Assembly: GCA_965644295.1 (NCBI GenBank)
Contig: CBFFRP010000066.1
Coordinates: 62,001 to 126,000, forward strand
Direction of reading: 5' to 3'
From: Paraphysomonas bandaiensis
Lineage: Eukaryota; Chrysophyceae
Length of the DNA: 64,000 bases
Part shown: positions 1 through 12,133 of the stretch, piece by piece
Layout: the number at the start of each line of letters is the position of its first letter
Numbering within the stretch: the stretch's first letter is position 1
Notes under the pieces: model-generated
Database searches by the model: none
Told to the model about the DNA's origin: nothing
Seen by the model: the letters and a program-made list of their open reading frames with translations, nothing else
Position numbers and translations under genes: made by a program

Positions 1-865
1 ACCACTACCTTTGCAGTGTATGTGATGTGCTGTGGGACGACCCGTTTTAGCCCAGTCAGTAAATACGGTCAACTCTCCATTCGAGGTATCGTTGAACATT
101 GCGACAGGACCATGAAATATCTTGATGTGAATATCTTGTTCAACAGGATCCAGTGATATGGGTATTGCCTCTAGGTTGTCACGTCCATCCTGGAGCTCCA
201 ACAACGCATAGTCCATTTTAGTGTTATAGCGAATAACCTTGACGGGACGGATATCGTCGTCGAAAACGAGTTTCCCGTTTCTCTTACAAACGGAAAGAGT
301 AATGGAATACAAGAGATTTCCACGATCCATGAAGTGTTGACACGACAGTAAATACTTCGACGAGATGGCAAAACATGTTCCCACAGGCTGACAGTTGCCT
401 CTATCACAGATAAAGAACACTGAATTCGGATAAATGGGATTTGGAAGCTCTGACATGGTAACTGTATATACAAAGCATATCATATAAAAATATTCGGGTG
501 TGGATGGTATGAAATGATGGATGTATGAGTGATTGAGTATACAGTGAACGACTCTGTTTGAAATGCAGCAGTACACACAAACTGAAAAGTTTACCTCTCA
601 ACTTCTTCTCTTCACGTAACTCCTCCATTCGGTACATATGCTCCTCCTTCCGGCGTAAACTTTCACGTAAAAACTCCTCCTCTTCGTGTAAAAACTTCTT
701 CTCTTCGTATAAACGTTCAAGTTTACGGCTCCAAAATTGTTTGTCGTCGTCGGCTAGTGCTTTGGCTTCAGTATCTTCAATAGAAGACTCCACCCTTCGA
801 ATCTGTTCATTAACTTGGTTGATTTCAGTCTCAACACGGTCTATTGCTGCATTGATATCACTCAT
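1..865 (-). CDS. Coiled-coil protein with trypsin-like peptidase domain (5' part, runs off the window)
   Basis: Two exons on the minus strand: 865-595 and 461-1, with a GT-AG intron at 594-462 in phase 1. The join is in frame, giving 244 residues up to the window edge. Exon 1 encodes a charged coiled coil of about 90 residues starting MSDINAAIDRVETEINQ. Exon 2 has the look of a trypsin-like peptidase: GTCFAIS, then SCQHF (candidate catalytic His), then MDYALLEL (candidate catalytic Asp). The catalytic Ser region would lie beyond base 1, so activity cannot be judged. The same coiled-coil exon is found at 21544 joined to a different C-terminal half. The exon join and coiled coil are seen directly; the peptidase call rests on motif spacing and is moderate. 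Confidence 0.72.
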
Positions 866-991
866 CTTATATACAGTGATATTAACAATGATAATATGTA
901 TGTATGTATGTCTAGTCTGTAGAAGAGTGATTGATTCTACTATATGGAGAAGCACGTAGCTAGTAAGATCATTGACCTCGTATGCTATTGT

Positions 992-1146
992 TACGTATCG
1001 GCAGTCAGAATCTTATTTTTCGGAAATAAATTGAAGTAAATATTCTTTATATTACTGCAATGAAACTACGGCTGGAATATACATAATTATTGACTCAATA
1101 TTAGAGGCATCTTGGAACAAAAATATACAAAGAATGCTGATACGTA
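992..1146. mobile_element. MITE family A, copy 1
   Basis: A non-coding element of about 155 bp bounded by inverted ends: TACGTATCGGCA on the left and TGCTGATACGTA on the right (11 of 12 match when inverted). The interior carries TTTTTCGGAAATAAATTGAAG and ACAAAAATATACAAAG. Related copies lie near 19.1, 45.2, 45.4, 54.6 and 55.0 kb in both orientations. Short length, inverted ends and dispersal fit a non-autonomous DNA transposon; no transposase is assigned. Confidence 0.7.
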
Positions 1147-1177
1147 CCCCACACTTCGATACAGCAGAAGAAATAAT

Positions 1178-1312
1178 TCTGCCTGTGGGAATAAGTATGT
1201 CGATCCAGCAAAAAAATCGACTTTTTCTCATTATTTCTCTGAAATATATTCGTCAAAAAACAACATGCATCAAAAAAGCCTGGATTTTTTTGCTGTTATT
1301 CCCACAGACAGA
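1178..1312. mobile_element. MITE family B, copy 1
   Basis: About 135 bp with terminal inverted repeats: TCTGCCTGTGGGAATA on the left and TATTCCCACAGACAGA on the right (15 of 16). The interior contains GTCGATCCAGCAAAAAAATC and ATATTCGTCAAAAAACAAC. A second copy, inverted inside, is at 39311-39457. No coding capacity; the small reading frames across it are incidental. Confidence 0.65.
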
Positions 1313-2224
1313 ATTCGCTCTCTGTGGTCGGCAACAAGTGCGATAATTGTCTGCTTACACGTTTTTCTAAACGGTCGAAACTATGTAAAATTGTGTAAAT
1401 TACGTATTATTAGAGTATGTATTTTGTATATACGGTTGCTGGTATACTGGCAGGGGTGTGTTAGATGTGAGGGTCATGTCACCATACATAGACACACAGA
1501 CAGTCTATTGTGGGGTGAAATTATGACCCAACCTGCAGATTAAAACAAAGGACGATTGATGGAGTCGTTAATGGACTGACTTGACTTCACTGTACCGCAA
1601 GCTTCATGCTGTGCAAGACCAGTACGATGACTTTTAACCGCTTGAGACAACTGATTCATGTGTGTGGTTATTACCATCAGAAGAGACAGTGAAGTGGAAG
1701 AGGGCCCTTACAAGAGGATAAAATACTGCTTGAGTCGTTATTTTGCAGAATGCATGCTCAGTGTGCATCCTGTGAAGTTCTCCCGTTAATTCAAGGATTC
1801 AAGTAATGTGACCGTTAGCTTCTTCAATATCCATCAATTTCTCGTGGTATGTATATTAGTAGGTTCTAAGTAGTAATTGCCGTTAATTTTTACTTCGTAA
1901 GATGTTAATGCGAATACCGTCTTATTTTAATTGAATACATGCTTTGTCTTTTCATAATTGATACAGATCTGCAATATTGCTGGTTTTTATATTATTTCCT
2001 ACTTTGCAATATATATATTATACTGTGTTTATTGTTGTTAATTATGGTACCTCTAGGTCGTATTGGTATTATATTTTTAGGTAGTACCTATAGGTTGTAT
2101 TGATACATGTAGGCAGTGCCTGTAGGTACATTTTAATATAAATAGGGATACTTATCAGTAGGAAATGTAGAGGTTATAGATACCACCTATAGGGAGGCGA
2201 TTAGGCACGTGTATTAGTGCAATA

Positions 2225-3303
2225 TCATATGTCGATATTGGCATCATTTAATCCAACCATAAGTCCAACGCTCCTGACATACTCCTCATTGGGGTAATCA
2301 GCCATTAGTGGATCATTTGCTTCCAACAGCATTCTTAGTACTGCAATAGCTGCACTTAACTTAGAACGTCTTTCTTAGGCGCTTCTTCCATAATAGCAAT
2401 AAATCAACAACTATGGATAAGTCTACAATTACAATACTATTTACAAGCAACTTCCAGAGTAAAGAATTTGCATCTTATTATGAATAATCAATATATACTA
2501 CCTACGATTACCAGGTATCATGGTAATGTCAACATAATATTCTACTAATAGGCTGGCGTATTCATCCTCTGCAGAGTGTTACAGGTAGCACTAATATTCT
2601 ATTTATGATAGATGGTAAATATCAAGATACAAAGCACCCTATATCTAGGTGACAATGATTGACATGTTTCAATACACCGTCCTTATTTACATCAATACGT
2701 ATAGGGCACAGTGAGAAAGTAATATATCTTACATTCATATTAGTATATGCATACTCAATTGACAATTGAAGTTATTCTTGCGTGGGTCTCTCCATTATCG
2801 AACTCTGAAGTGTGTCATTTTCGTCATATGCTCTGTATCATAGAATCAAAATTTCTAAATTAAATATTTTCACAACATAATTCAAGAACGTTACCCTAAG
2901 GCTCCTCTGGTGTTACATGACAATCGAGTTCATACGGCTCCGCAGAGTATGCTGCACGTCAACAATGATTGACATGCTCCAACACAGTATCTTTATATAC
3001 ATCAATACGCACAGGACACTATGAGAAAGTATCTATAAATGATACAATCATAGTAGTATTTACCTTCAAATCAGAGAGGAGAATGACACTCAAGTGGAGT
3101 TATTCTTATGTGAGTCTCTCTGATGATCAGCTCTGCAGTATGAGTATACTCATATGCTCTGTTTCGAACCACTAAATTGAATATATTACAATATCATCCG
3201 ATCGTATTACCTGAGAGCCCTCTGGTGTTATGGTCACGGAATCAACTCTGCTATCTCTGTCTTTGAAATAGACCAACTCTCCTGTATGATTGCCACTTAA
3301 CCA
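2225..3303 (-). pseudogene. Decayed WD40-like / C-terminal coding fragments, array unit 1
   Basis: Two stretches read as protein on the minus strand within non-coding surroundings. At 3303-3211, 31 codons beginning WLSGNHTGELVYF and ending DSVTITPEGSQ, followed by a GTAATACG donor-like site, resemble one WD40 blade. At 2374-2225, 49 codons including AVLRMLLEANDPLMADYPNE end in TGA and look like a C-terminal exon. Between them are stops and frameshifts, including a degenerate second blade near 2905. I infer the remains of a spliced WD40-type gene; the family call is weak. Confidence 0.35.
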
Positions 3304-4183
3304 TACCTTTCACCAGCTAAATCAACAACCAGCAGCATATGGCATGAAAGAACTATGAGCTCATGTATTCCCAGTGAGGTTATGATCATATCAGCCTGCG
3401 TTCCTCTTATTACTGTAAAAGTATCGCATCGTATCCTGTATGTGAAGCTAACAGACATCTGCCTGTCTCTGGATTCTGTGGACAATATGCCGATTATTAT
3501 CTTGAAAATGTGTAGTTTTGTGACATTTTTGAGTGAAAAACCAGGGGATTTTTTAGTTTAGGTTGTGTAATTCATTTTACATAGTTCTTCTAGTTTCGCT
3601 AAACCCAAAAACTCACACACACTACAATAGAGAATAATTTTTTCTCGTGTAAATTATTTTACACAACTCCCAAAAATCCTGCCTTTAGTTTTACATAGAT
3701 CGGTGGGTTTTTCTAAACGGTCGAAACTATGTAAAATTGTGTAAATTACGTATTATTAGAGTATGTATTTTGTATATACGGTTGCTGGTATACTGGCAGG
3801 GGTGTGTTAGATGTGAGGGTCATGTCACCATACATAGACACACAGACAGTCTATTGTGGGGTGAAATTATGACCCAACCTGCAGATTAAAACAAAGGACG
3901 ATTGATGGAGTCGTTAATGGACTGACTTGACTTCACTGTACCGCAAGCTTCATGCTGTGCAAGACCAGTACGATGACTTTTAACCGCTTGAGACAACTGA
4001 TTCATGTGTGTGGTTATTACCATCAGAAGAGACAGTGAAGTGGAAGAGGGCCCTTACAAGAGGATAAAATACTGCTTGAGTCGTTATTTTGCAGAATGCA
4101 TGCTCAGTGTGCATCCTGTGAAGTTCTCCCGTTAATTCAAGGATTCAAGTAATGTGACCGTTAGCTTCTTCAATATCCATCAA

Positions 4184-4450
4184 TGGCAGCGTTCATATTA
4201 GTATTATCAATGCATGCAATTAATAGAAAAAATATTTTGGGTAAATTATTTCCTATATAAACCCTCTGTATCAGCATCGTGCTCCAGAAGTTGTCTCGGT
4301 GTAAGATCGGTGTAAGATGGCTTGGACGAACAAATGTTATCATTACCTTGGAAGCTAACTGAACTCAGATTGGCGGTGAAGACATCTGAAGTGCACAATG
4401 CTTCTGCTTCTTAGCAGGTGATTGGGAGCTAGTTTACACTTTGGTTCAGA
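4184..4450. repeat. 267-bp segment present in array units 2 and 3, absent from unit 1
   Basis: Units 2 and 3 (4184-4450, 6797-7063) carry this block between CATCAA and TTTCTCGTGG, where unit 1 is continuous at 1837. It includes GAAGTTGTCTCGGTGTAAG, a string also seen at about 54.45, 57.42 and 61.77 kb in repeats upstream of LVIVD genes. The block is therefore partly dispersed-repeat DNA. Whether it was inserted in units 2 and 3 or lost from unit 1 cannot be decided from this window. Confidence 0.7.
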
Positions 4451-4837
4451 TTTCTCGTGGTATGTATATTAGTAGGTTCTAAGTAGTAATTGCCGTTAAT
4501 TTTTACTTCGTAAGATGTTAATGCGAATACCGTCTTATTTTAATTGAATACATGCTTTGTCTTTTCATAATTGATACAGATCTGCAATATTGCTGGTTTT
4601 TATATTATTTCCTACTTTGCAATATATATATTATACTGTGTTTATTGTTGTTAATTATGGTACCTCTAGGTCGTATTGGTATTATATTTTTAGGTAGTAC
4701 CTATAGGTTGTATTGATACATGTAGGCAGTGCCTGTAGGTACATTTTAATATAAATAGGGATACTTATCAGTAGGAAATGTAGAGGTTATAGATACCACC
4801 TATAGGGAGGCGATTAGGCACGTGTATTAGTGCAATA

Positions 4838-5916
4838 TCATATGTCGATATTGGCATCATTTAATCCAACCATAAGTCCAACGCTCCTGACATACTCCTC
4901 ATTGGGGTAATCAGCCATTAGTGGATCATTTGCTTCCAACAGCATTCTTAGTACTGCAATAGCTGCACTTAACTTAGAACGTCTTTCTTAGGCGCTTCTT
5001 CCATAATAGCAATAAATCAACAACTATGGATAAGTCTACAATTACAATACTATTTACAAGCAACTTCCAGAGTAAAGAATTTGCATCTTATTATGAATAA
5101 TCAATATATACTACCTACGATTACCAGGTATCATGGTAATGTCAACATAATATTCTACTAATAGGCTGGCGTATTCATCCTCTGCAGAGTGTTACAGGTA
5201 GCACTAATATTCTATTTATGATAGATGGTAAATATCAAGATACAAAGCACCCTATATCTAGGTGACAATGATTGACATGTTTCAATACACCGTCCTTATT
5301 TACATCAATACGTATAGGGCACAGTGAGAAAGTAATATATCTTACATTCATATTAGTATATGCATACTCAATTGACAATTGAAGTTATTCTTGCGTGGGT
5401 CTCTCCATTATCGAACTCTGAAGTGTGTCATTTTCGTCATATGCTCTGTATCATAGAATCAAAATTTCTAAATTAAATATTTTCACAACATAATTCAAGA
5501 ACGTTACCCTAAGGCTCCTCTGGTGTTACATGACAATCGAGTTCATACGGCTCCGCAGAGTATGCTGCACGTCAACAATGATTGACATGCTCCAACACAG
5601 TATCTTTATATACATCAATACGCACAGGACACTATGAGAAAGTATCTATAAATGATACAATCATAGTAGTATTTACCTTCAAATCAGAGAGGAGAATGAC
5701 ACTCAAGTGGAGTTATTCTTATGTGAGTCTCTCTGATGATCAGCTCTGCAGTATGAGTATACTCATATGCTCTGTTTCGAACCACTAAATTGAATATATT
5801 ACAATATCATCCGATCGTATTACCTGAGAGCCCTCTGGTGTTATGGTCACGGAATCAACTCTGCTATCTCTGTCTTTGAAATAGACCAACTCTCCTGTAT
5901 GATTGCCACTTAACCA
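4838..5916 (-). pseudogene. Same decayed fragments, array unit 2
   Basis: Copy of the fragments in unit 1, shifted by 2613 bp, with the same stops and the same short readable segments (5916-5824 and 4987-4838). Identical disabling changes show that decay preceded the tandem amplification. Confidence 0.35.
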
Positions 5917-7450
5917 TACCTTTCACCAGCTAAATCAACAACCAGCAGCATATGGCATGAAAGAACTATGAGCTCATGTATTCCCAGTGAGGTTATGATC
6001 ATATCAGCCTGCGTTCCTCTTATTACTGTAAAAGTATCGCATCGTATCCTGTATGTGAAGCTAACAGACATCTGCCTGTCTCTGGATTCTGTGGACAATA
6101 TGCCGATTATTATCTTGAAAATGTGTAGTTTTGTGACATTTTTGAGTGAAAAACCAGGGGATTTTTTAGTTTAGGTTGTGTAATTCATTTTACATAGTTC
6201 TTCTAGTTTCGCTAAACCCAAAAACTCACACACACTACAATAGAGAATAATTTTTTCTCGTGTAAATTATTTTACACAACTCCCAAAAATCCTGCCTTTA
6301 GTTTTACATAGATCGGTGGGTTTTTCTAAACGGTCGAAACTATGTAAAATTGTGTAAATTACGTATTATTAGAGTATGTATTTTGTATATACGGTTGCTG
6401 GTATACTGGCAGGGGTGTGTTAGATGTGAGGGTCATGTCACCATACATAGACACACAGACAGTCTATTGTGGGGTGAAATTATGACCCAACCTGCAGATT
6501 AAAACAAAGGACGATTGATGGAGTCGTTAATGGACTGACTTGACTTCACTGTACCGCAAGCTTCATGCTGTGCAAGACCAGTACGATGACTTTTAACCGC
6601 TTGAGACAACTGATTCATGTGTGTGGTTATTACCATCAGAAGAGACAGTGAAGTGGAAGAGGGCCCTTACAAGAGGATAAAATACTGCTTGAGTCGTTAT
6701 TTTGCAGAATGCATGCTCAGTGTGCATCCTGTGAAGTTCTCCCGTTAATTCAAGGATTCAAGTAATGTGACCGTTAGCTTCTTCAATATCCATCAATGGC
6801 AGCGTTCATATTAGTATTATCAATGCATGCAATTAATAGAAAAAATATTTTGGGTAAATTATTTCCTATATAAACCCTCTGTATCAGCATCGTGCTCCAG
6901 AAGTTGTCTCGGTGTAAGATCGGTGTAAGATGGCTTGGACGAACAAATGTTATCATTACCTTGGAAGCTAACTGAACTCAGATTGGCGGTGAAGACATCT
7001 GAAGTGCACAATGCTTCTGCTTCTTAGCAGGTGATTGGGAGCTAGTTTACACTTTGGTTCAGATTTCTCGTGGTATGTATATTAGTAGGTTCTAAGTAGT
7101 AATTGCCGTTAATTTTTACTTCGTAAGATGTTAATGCGAATACCGTCTTATTTTAATTGAATACATGCTTTGTCTTTTCATAATTGATACAGATCTGCAA
7201 TATTGCTGGTTTTTATATTATTTCCTACTTTGCAATATATATATTATACTGTGTTTATTGTTGTTAATTATGGTACCTCTAGGTCGTATTGGTATTATAT
7301 TTTTAGGTAGTACCTATAGGTTGTATTGATACATGTAGGCAGTGCCTGTAGGTACATTTTAATATAAATAGGGATACTTATCAGTAGGAAATGTAGAGGT
7401 TATAGATACCACCTATAGGGAGGCGATTAGGCACGTGTATTAGTGCAATA

Positions 7451-8529
7451 TCATATGTCGATATTGGCATCATTTAATCCAACCATAAGTCCAACGCTCC
7501 TGACATACTCCTCATTGGGGTAATCAGCCATTAGTGGATCATTTGCTTCCAACAGCATTCTTAGTACTGCAATAGCTGCACTTAACTTAGAACGTCTTTC
7601 TTAGGCGCTTCTTCCATAATAGCAATAAATCAACAACTATGGATAAGTCTACAATTACAATACTATTTACAAGCAACTTCCAGAGTAAAGAATTTGCATC
7701 TTATTATGAATAATCAATATATACTACCTACGATTACCAGGTATCATGGTAATGTCAACATAATATTCTACTAATAGGCTGGCGTATTCATCCTCTGCAG
7801 AGTGTTACAGGTAGCACTAATATTCTATTTATGATAGATGGTAAATATCAAGATACAAAGCACCCTATATCTAGGTGACAATGATTGACATGTTTCAATA
7901 CACCGTCCTTATTTACATCAATACGTATAGGGCACAGTGAGAAAGTAATATATCTTACATTCATATTAGTATATGCATACTCAATTGACAATTGAAGTTA
8001 TTCTTGCGTGGGTCTCTCCATTATCGAACTCTGAAGTGTGTCATTTTCGTCATATGCTCTGTATCATAGAATCAAAATTTCTAAATTAAATATTTTCACA
8101 ACATAATTCAAGAACGTTACCCTAAGGCTCCTCTGGTGTTACATGACAATCGAGTTCATACGGCTCCGCAGAGTATGCTGCACGTCAACAATGATTGACA
8201 TGCTCCAACACAGTATCTTTATATACATCAATACGCACAGGACACTATGAGAAAGTATCTATAAATGATACAATCATAGTAGTATTTACCTTCAAATCAG
8301 AGAGGAGAATGACACTCAAGTGGAGTTATTCTTATGTGAGTCTCTCTGATGATCAGCTCTGCAGTATGAGTATACTCATATGCTCTGTTTCGAACCACTA
8401 AATTGAATATATTACAATATCATCCGATCGTATTACCTGAGAGCCCTCTGGTGTTATGGTCACGGAATCAACTCTGCTATCTCTGTCTTTGAAATAGACC
8501 AACTCTCCTGTATGATTGCCACTTAACCA
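7451..8529 (-). pseudogene. Same decayed fragments, array unit 3
   Basis: Third copy, shifted by 5226 bp from unit 1 (readable segments 8529-8437 and 7600-7451). I saw no difference from unit 2 in these stretches. Confidence 0.35.
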
Positions 8530-9198
8530 TACCTTTCACCAGCTAAATCAACAACCAGCAGCATATGGCATGAAAGAACTATGAGCTCATGTATTCCCAG
8601 TGAGGTTATGATCATATCAGCCTGCGTTCCTCTTATTACTGTAAAAGTATCGCATCGTATCCTGTATGTGAAGCTAACAGACATCTGCCTGTCTCTGGAT
8701 TCTGTGGACAATATGCCGATTATTATCTTGAAAATGTGTAGTTTTGTGACATTTTTGAGTGAAAAACCAGGGGATTTTTTAGTTTAGGTTGTGTAATTCA
8801 TTTTACATAGTTCTTCTAGTTTCGCTAAACCCAAAAACTCACACACACTACAATAGAGAATAATTTTTTCTCGTGTAAATTATTTTACACAACTCCCAAA
8901 AATCCTGCCTTTAGTTTTACATAGATCGGTGGGTTTTTCATAATCAAAAACCGCTTTTATTATTCCAAAAGCGCGTTGGTTGCCGACCACAGCCTAAAAA
9001 AACAACCCAGATGTGTAGATAAGTACACTGTGCATATCCATAGTACGTATATGGCACTGTACATATACAGAGCAGAGTACAGTACAACCCTGCTTACATA
9101 TATATACACTGCACATATCATCCATACACACCATCCACATGAATAAATCATTACCATTATAGTAATTACCTCTCATCTCACTCCTAGAGTACGATACA

Positions 9199-10104
9199 AT
9201 GGCAAAAAATTACATGGAGTTGCATGGGACAGAAGATGATAAGTGTTTAAGAAATATGTTTGCAAACTCATCTGATAGTGATGATGACGACTCTGTGCAG
9301 TTAGATGCCGTTGTAGAGCAATTAGATGCAAAAGACGTTGAGGGAAGCAATATATCATACTTTACATGCATAAACGGCAATCAGATTGCAATAGAAACAA
9401 ATAGAGTGCTTGGGATTGCGTTTCAGTTATGGCCGGCGGCATCGCTTCTTTGTCGCTATATAGAAGAGAATTACTACGAGCTCGTACCTCATCCGCAAAA
9501 CACTTACGTGATAGAGCTAGGTGCGGGTGTGGGCTTGTGTGGCATTCACATGGCGAGTTTGAGTTGTGCACACGTGTTGGTAACAGATCTTCCAGAGGCA
9601 ATGGAACTTATCCAAAAGAATATAGACCACAATAGACATCTGTACTCTTCACACACGAAAATTCAACCCGCTGTTCTCTCCTGGGGTCGTCAAGAGGAGT
9701 ATATTGCATGTACAGAGGCATTGTCTATGCCCACTGATTCCTCGTTGTTAATGATTGCTGCTGATTGTGTATACTGGGAGTGTTTGTATGAACCCTTCAT
9801 TGACTGTTTACTACACTTTACACAAACCTACAAAGCTACAGTCATTCTGGCCCATGTTAAACGATGGAAAAAGGAAAAGAAATTCTTTTCCATGTGTAGC
9901 AAGAAAATGAAGGTTGAAGTTGTTTCGGAAAAAGTTGAATTGGTGGAAGATCTTGACCAACAACAGACTACTTCACCAGATTGTGATGATGCAGAGAGCG
10001 CGAGTATTGTAGATAGCGATGTAAAATCTAGTGAAGTGGATCACGTATCCATGAGATACCGTCGGCAAGTATCACGTGTATATAAAATATCTTGCAAAGA
10101 TTAG
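9199..10104 (+). CDS. METTL21-type protein (lysine) methyltransferase
   Basis: A single exon of 301 codons. The Methyltransf_16 family of seven-beta-strand SAM-dependent enzymes methylates lysines of non-histone proteins such as chaperones and elongation factors, usually in the cytosol. Seen here: the helix with LGIAFQLWPAA (family W near the SAM pocket), SAM motif I VIELGAGVGLCG at about residues 104-115, the acidic post-I strand VLVTDLPEAM, and AADCVYWE at about 187-194, matching the family's post-II D-x-x-Y/F signature. An acidic Asp/Ser stretch precedes the domain (residues 24-33), and the C-terminus after about 245 is acidic and low complexity. The start at 9199 is the first ATG in frame. 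The substrate cannot be predicted. Confidence 0.88.
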   Translation: MAKNYMELHGTEDDKCLRNMFANSSDSDDDDSVQLDAVVEQLDAKDVEGSNISYFTCINGNQIAIETNRVLGIAFQLWPAASLLCRYIEENYYELVPHPQNTYVIELGAGVGLCGIHMASLSCAHVLVTDLPEAMELIQKNIDHNRHLYSSHTKIQPAVLSWGRQEEYIACTEALSMPTDSSLLMIAADCVYWECLYEPFIDCLLHFTQTYKATVILAHVKRWKKEKKFFSMCSKKMKVEVVSEKVELVEDLDQQQTTSPDCDDAESASIVDSDVKSSEVDHVSMRYRRQVSRVYKISCKD

Positions 10105-10424
10105 TAATATGAAATAACGACGAACTTTGTTTTGAGTGATTTTGCAACATGCTTCGTCTACGTTTTTGTACTATACCAAATTCATCCACGAATTGTTTAC
10201 ATGATCATCGTAAAATGAAATTCTTTTAAATTGTAAGATATTTTAAAATTAAAATTCAGGTAATGCAATGGCAAATGCTGAAAGTATATATAGGAATATA
10301 GTATATAGATACTGAACTCTGACGTAACTCATATAATTCTATGCTTAGTTCATGGAATACATTGCACGAAGAGTCTAAGAAAGATCTATATTATAGTGTC
10401 TTATTAACGCTGAACATTGAATTT

Positions 10425-11494
10425 CTAATTTCTTGGCCCTCCTATAGTCGCTATACCGTACTCCTTGCAGCGTTTATAAAATATTGATTTAGCTACATTA
10501 TACACGAATTCATCACTTCCATCCCTCCACTCCAATCTTCGTAACAAGATTGCCAACTCTTTATTTCGTTCGGTCGAGTGTACATAATTCTTCCTGTATG
10601 ACATCGCATACACGGGGCGCATAGTCGGGACGTCAGTCAGGTGGCCCGGACCAAACATTGCAATGAACAAATCATACGTTGCTTTGCTTTCTTCGGTGAG
10701 TCCTACAACAAGCATGGCGTTACACAATGTACATGTAAACTATACAAAGTGCTAAGTAGTGGGGTATGTAATGGCAAAGTCATTATGCAATTAGGTGCTG
10801 GATTTTATATCTTGATCAAGTGGCACATATCTAAGCATGCATATAGCTATATACCGATAAAAGCAAAGTCTTCGGCGATTCTCCTCTGAGCTTCCTTTAA
10901 TTCAATTTTGGAAAATTTAGGTATAATACTGCCGCAGTGATGACCCAGCACCATCTTAGATTGACATTGTGATATACCAGGAAGCAAACCATAAGCATAG
11001 ATAGGATATTGTGCGGCCGTAATGTTGGCACGTATCTGAGGCTCGAGCTCGTAATTCGGATACCCTCTGGGAATCATGATACCGTCCGCAAAAAGAAAAG
11101 CAGATATGAGTCGATCAATCGGCTTGCGGAACATCGTCACAGTAGCACCTTTGAGCGAAGTTTCATAAGGTACATGGTGTCCATAATGATCATGAGTAGT
11201 TATGATTTTCATGTCACATTTCCATGACGACAAATTAAATCGAACTCTATCAGCAAGAAATATATTCTCTTCGGGTGATACATGATACCCCTTGTCAATA
11301 TCAGCACAACCCCATCGTAGTAACATATCTCCTAACCATGATGATGTCTTTTGAATATGCATCCAATACACTTCATTGAGTGAACGTACAGATCCCCTCT
11401 TCGTATCATATGTGGATTGACACATACACAACTGAACGATATGTAGAGATGTTAACACCACAACTACCGTATATACTTGCATTAAATGTATCAT
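10425..11494 (-). CDS. Secreted or Golgi sulfotransferase-like protein
   Basis: Two exons, 11494-10855 and 10702-10425, with a 152-nt intron (phase 1) that joins FAFIG to LTEES and gives 305 residues. The N-terminus (MIHLMQVYTVVVVLTSLHIV) is a signal peptide or type II anchor. YWMHIQKTSSWLGDML resembles the 5'-phosphosulfate-binding loop of carbohydrate sulfotransferases (HIxKTxxxx). FRKPIDRLISAF resembles the 3'-phosphate motif (R-x-P-x-x-R-x-x-S-x-x). EDFAFIGLTEE is the typical late 'FxxIGLTE' element. Likely role: transfer of sulfate from PAPS to a sugar in the secretory pathway. The loop has S-S-W where G-G-T/S is usual, so activity is uncertain. Divergent from known members as far as I can recall. 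Confidence 0.75.
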
Positions 11495-12133
11495 TCTAAC
11501 AAACTACAATGTATACTATGAAATTAAGCGCTTATAGTGTTAAAGTGTGTGCATATATGTATGTATATATATATTCAGTGCTTATACAGTTAGTGTTTAG
11601 ATACGCTTATGCATACACTATAATCAGTTGATAGAACACAATCAATAGAATAAAGAAGAGAATCCATGCAATGAATTGAAGAAATGAGGATAACTAAGTG
11701 AGAATGAGAGCATAGTATGCAATAGATTCCTTACTACGAGCAGTTCACATGTCAGTTAAGAATTGTCCACTCGCAAAATTGTAAAATTTGTAAAATTTGT
11801 AAAAATTGTAAAAAATAAATTCCATGTATGTATTAACTATATATAAAACACATCCCCACAATGTAAAAAAAATAATTATGACAATATTACCTCTCAATAT
11901 ACCAGTATATACATACCCATACAACTAGAAATACACATTTTCAGTTTTCATCATAATCCCATAAAAAAAAAAACTCTATTAAAAAAATATATATATTTTC
12001 AGTTTTTTTGTTGTCCATTAAAGATTCATGTGTTTGTGGAGGGGTGTAGGACTCCATCATCACTTAACTTAACAACAGGAAATGACTGTATCCATTCTTT
12101 ACCATTTATTAATTGCTGGGGTTTCAGTTAACA
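11495..12133. other. AT-rich intergenic region between sulfotransferase-like and eL19 genes
   Basis: No coding signal on either strand. Contains short tandem GTAAAATTT-type units at about 11775-11815 and long A or T tracts at 11965-12010. It must hold the promoters of the divergent genes on either side; no defined motif is seen. Confidence 0.6.

Larger units (their letters stand above)
1362..8939. repeat. Tandem array of three copies of a 2.3-2.6 kb unit
   Basis: Three head-to-tail units: 1362-3707 (2346 bp), 3708-6320 (2613 bp) and 6321-8933 (2613 bp), followed by a short partial restart (TTTTTC). Each starts TTTTTCTAAACGGTCGAAAC. Units 2 and 3 look identical to each other, and unit 1 differs only by lacking 267 bp (equivalents 4184-4450 and 6797-7063). 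No open reading frame exceeds 68 codons. A diverged duplication of about 300 bp lies inside each unit (2651-2869 against 2960-3186). The array is flanked by an inverted 16-mer, CTGTGGTCGGCAACAA at 1322-1337 and its complement (one mismatch) at 8976-8991. Either a very recent amplification or partly an assembly artefact. Confidence 0.9.

Noticed and set aside
2969-8787. Small frames repeated in each array unit (62-68 codons, both strands)
   Set aside because: They overlap each other on both strands and show no coding features; their repetition follows from the tandem units. The fragments noted as WD40-like are in other frames.
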